A stretch of 13,625 nt of DNA from Candidatus Acetothermia bacterium (GTDB lineage Bacteria > Bipolaricaulota > Bipolaricaulia > RBG-16-55-9 > JANLFV01), in contig JAPWVC010000024.1 of the NCBI GenBank assembly GCA_028275195.1, positions 1 to 13,625 of the forward strand, given 5' to 3'. Shown here one piece after another: positions 12,989-13,625 of this stretch (positions within the stretch are counted from its first letter, which is position 1; every line of letters starts with the position of its first letter). The notes beneath the pieces were generated by a model. The model did not search any database and had not been told where the DNA came from. It was given only the letters and a program-made list of their open reading frames with translations. Position numbers and translations under genes: made by a program.

Positions 12989-13625
12989 TCATTAAGGAGA
13001 GCAGCCCTTATCCCCTGCGGGGGGTTCTGCCGACCGAGGAGCTGATGCTCTCGGGCCATCTGGCCTGCCAGGGTTGCGGCGCGGCCCTGGCGATGCGCTA
13101 TGCCCTGAAGGCCCTGGGAGAGCAGACGATCGCCGTGATCCCCGCCTGCTGCTGGACGATCATCGCCGGGGCCTTCCCCTACTCGGCCCTGAGGGTCCCG
13201 CTCTTCCACACCGCCTTCGAGACGGCCGCCAGCGCCGCCGCGGGGATCAAGGCCGGGCTGGAGATCCTCGGGAAGGAGGATATTACAGTCCTGGCCTGGG
13301 CCGGGGACGGCGGGACCTTCGACATCGGGATCCAAGCGCTCTCGGGGGCGGCAGAGAGGAACGACGATATCATCTATGTGTGCTACGACAATGAGGCCTA
13401 CATGAACACTGGGATCCAGCGGTCGAGCGCCACCCCCTGGCGGGCCTGGACCACCACTACGCCGACAAGGCACCCCAAGGACGAGCCGAAGAAGGATATG
13501 ATGGCGATCATGGCCGCCCACCGGATCCCCTATGCCGCTACGGCCTCACCGGCCTACCCCGAGGACCTGGTCCGGAAGATGCAAAAGGCTAAGGCCATAA
13601 GAGGGACGAAGTTCATCCATATCAT
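12985..13625 (+). CDS. porB: Pyruvate:ferredoxin oxidoreductase, beta subunit (cut by window edge)
   Basis: The first 213 residues of the beta subunit; the rest lies beyond the right edge. Beta binds thiamine diphosphate and one 4Fe-4S cluster. The N-terminal cluster cysteines are CQGC (28 and 31), with the next in PACCW (55 or 56); the fourth, expected near residue 210-220, would be just past the edge. The cofactor motif GDGGTFDIG (107-115) continues to YDNEAYMNTGIQRSSATP (134-151), and TTTTP follows: these are hallmarks of the pyruvate type. Usual length is about 290-320, so roughly a third is missing. Its ATG overlaps the alpha stop by four bases (ATGA). It completes the four-part enzyme: gamma, fused delta, alpha, beta. 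Confidence 0.95.
   Translation, partial: MIIKESSPYPLRGVLPTEELMLSGHLACQGCGAALAMRYALKALGEQTIAVIPACCWTIIAGAFPYSALRVPLFHTAFETAASAAAGIKAGLEILGKEDITVLAWAGDGGTFDIGIQALSGAAERNDDIIYVCYDNEAYMNTGIQRSSATPWRAWTTTTPTRHPKDEPKKDMMAIMAAHRIPYAATASPAYPEDLVRKMQKAKAIRGTKFIHI

Noticed and set aside
1..13625. Transposons, attachment sites, CRISPR arrays, tRNA/rRNA genes, or a horizontally acquired island.
   Set aside because: No repeated spacer pattern, inverted-repeat ends, integrase or transposase, or tRNA-like fold was seen by eye, and base composition and codon choice look even across the window.

Overview
The window comes from a GC-rich bacterium and is densely packed: 14 protein genes (two cut by the window edges), no gap longer than about 145 bases, and no RNA genes, mobile elements, CRISPR arrays or long repeats that I could see. 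GlmS (amino sugars for the cell wall), UvrB, YidD and a zinc-finger anti-sigma factor show it is bacterial. The multi-subunit pyruvate:ferredoxin oxidoreductase and the Glu/Lys/Arg-rich, Gln-poor proteins suggest an anaerobe, possibly thermophilic. A deep-branching candidate phylum such as Bipolaricaulota/Acetothermia is only a guess; the window carries no marker gene that settles it.

Layout: (1) Positions 1-2565, minus strand: glmS, then an ECF sigma factor, then a zf-HC2 anti-sigma factor that overlaps it and runs off the left edge. (2) Position 2708-3196, plus strand: a bifunctional-nuclease-like (DUF151) protein, divergent from glmS. It meets, stop codon to stop codon, an exported LolA-like protein on the minus strand (3197-4069). 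(3) 4177-5788, plus strand: pgk followed by an unrecognised 138-residue protein. (4) 5808-8068, minus strand: uvrB with yidD upstream of it. (5) 8163-13625, plus strand: an atypical SDR protein, an S1-domain protein, then a pyruvate:ferredoxin oxidoreductase operon in the order gamma, delta, alpha, beta. The delta ferredoxin is fused to the C-terminus of a GltD/NfnL-type NAD(P)H:FAD oxidoreductase. All joints from the S1 gene to beta are overlaps, so the block looks translationally coupled. Beta is cut by the right edge.

Functionally, pgk (glycolysis/gluconeogenesis) and the oxidoreductase (pyruvate to or from acetyl-CoA, CO2 and reduced ferredoxin) are central carbon metabolism. The fused flavoprotein suggests a direct electron path between NAD(P)H and the ferredoxin centres of the enzyme. 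The sigma/anti-sigma pair is a regulatory cassette of unknown stimulus.

The most unusual signal is in the promoters. Eight sigma-70-like promoters can be read by eye. For yidD, uvrB, the SDR gene, the S1 gene and the LolA-like gene (and pgk, if its upstream GTG is used) the -10 box ends only 7-14 bases before the start codon and there is no convincing Shine-Dalgarno, which predicts leaderless or near-leaderless mRNAs. By contrast glmS, the DUF151 gene and the internal operon genes have good Shine-Dalgarno sequences. In all three divergent intergenic regions the two opposing -35 boxes sit 16-18 bases apart. No wholly new system was found; the promoter layout, the fused oxidoreductase subunit and the S1-por coupling deserve the closest look.
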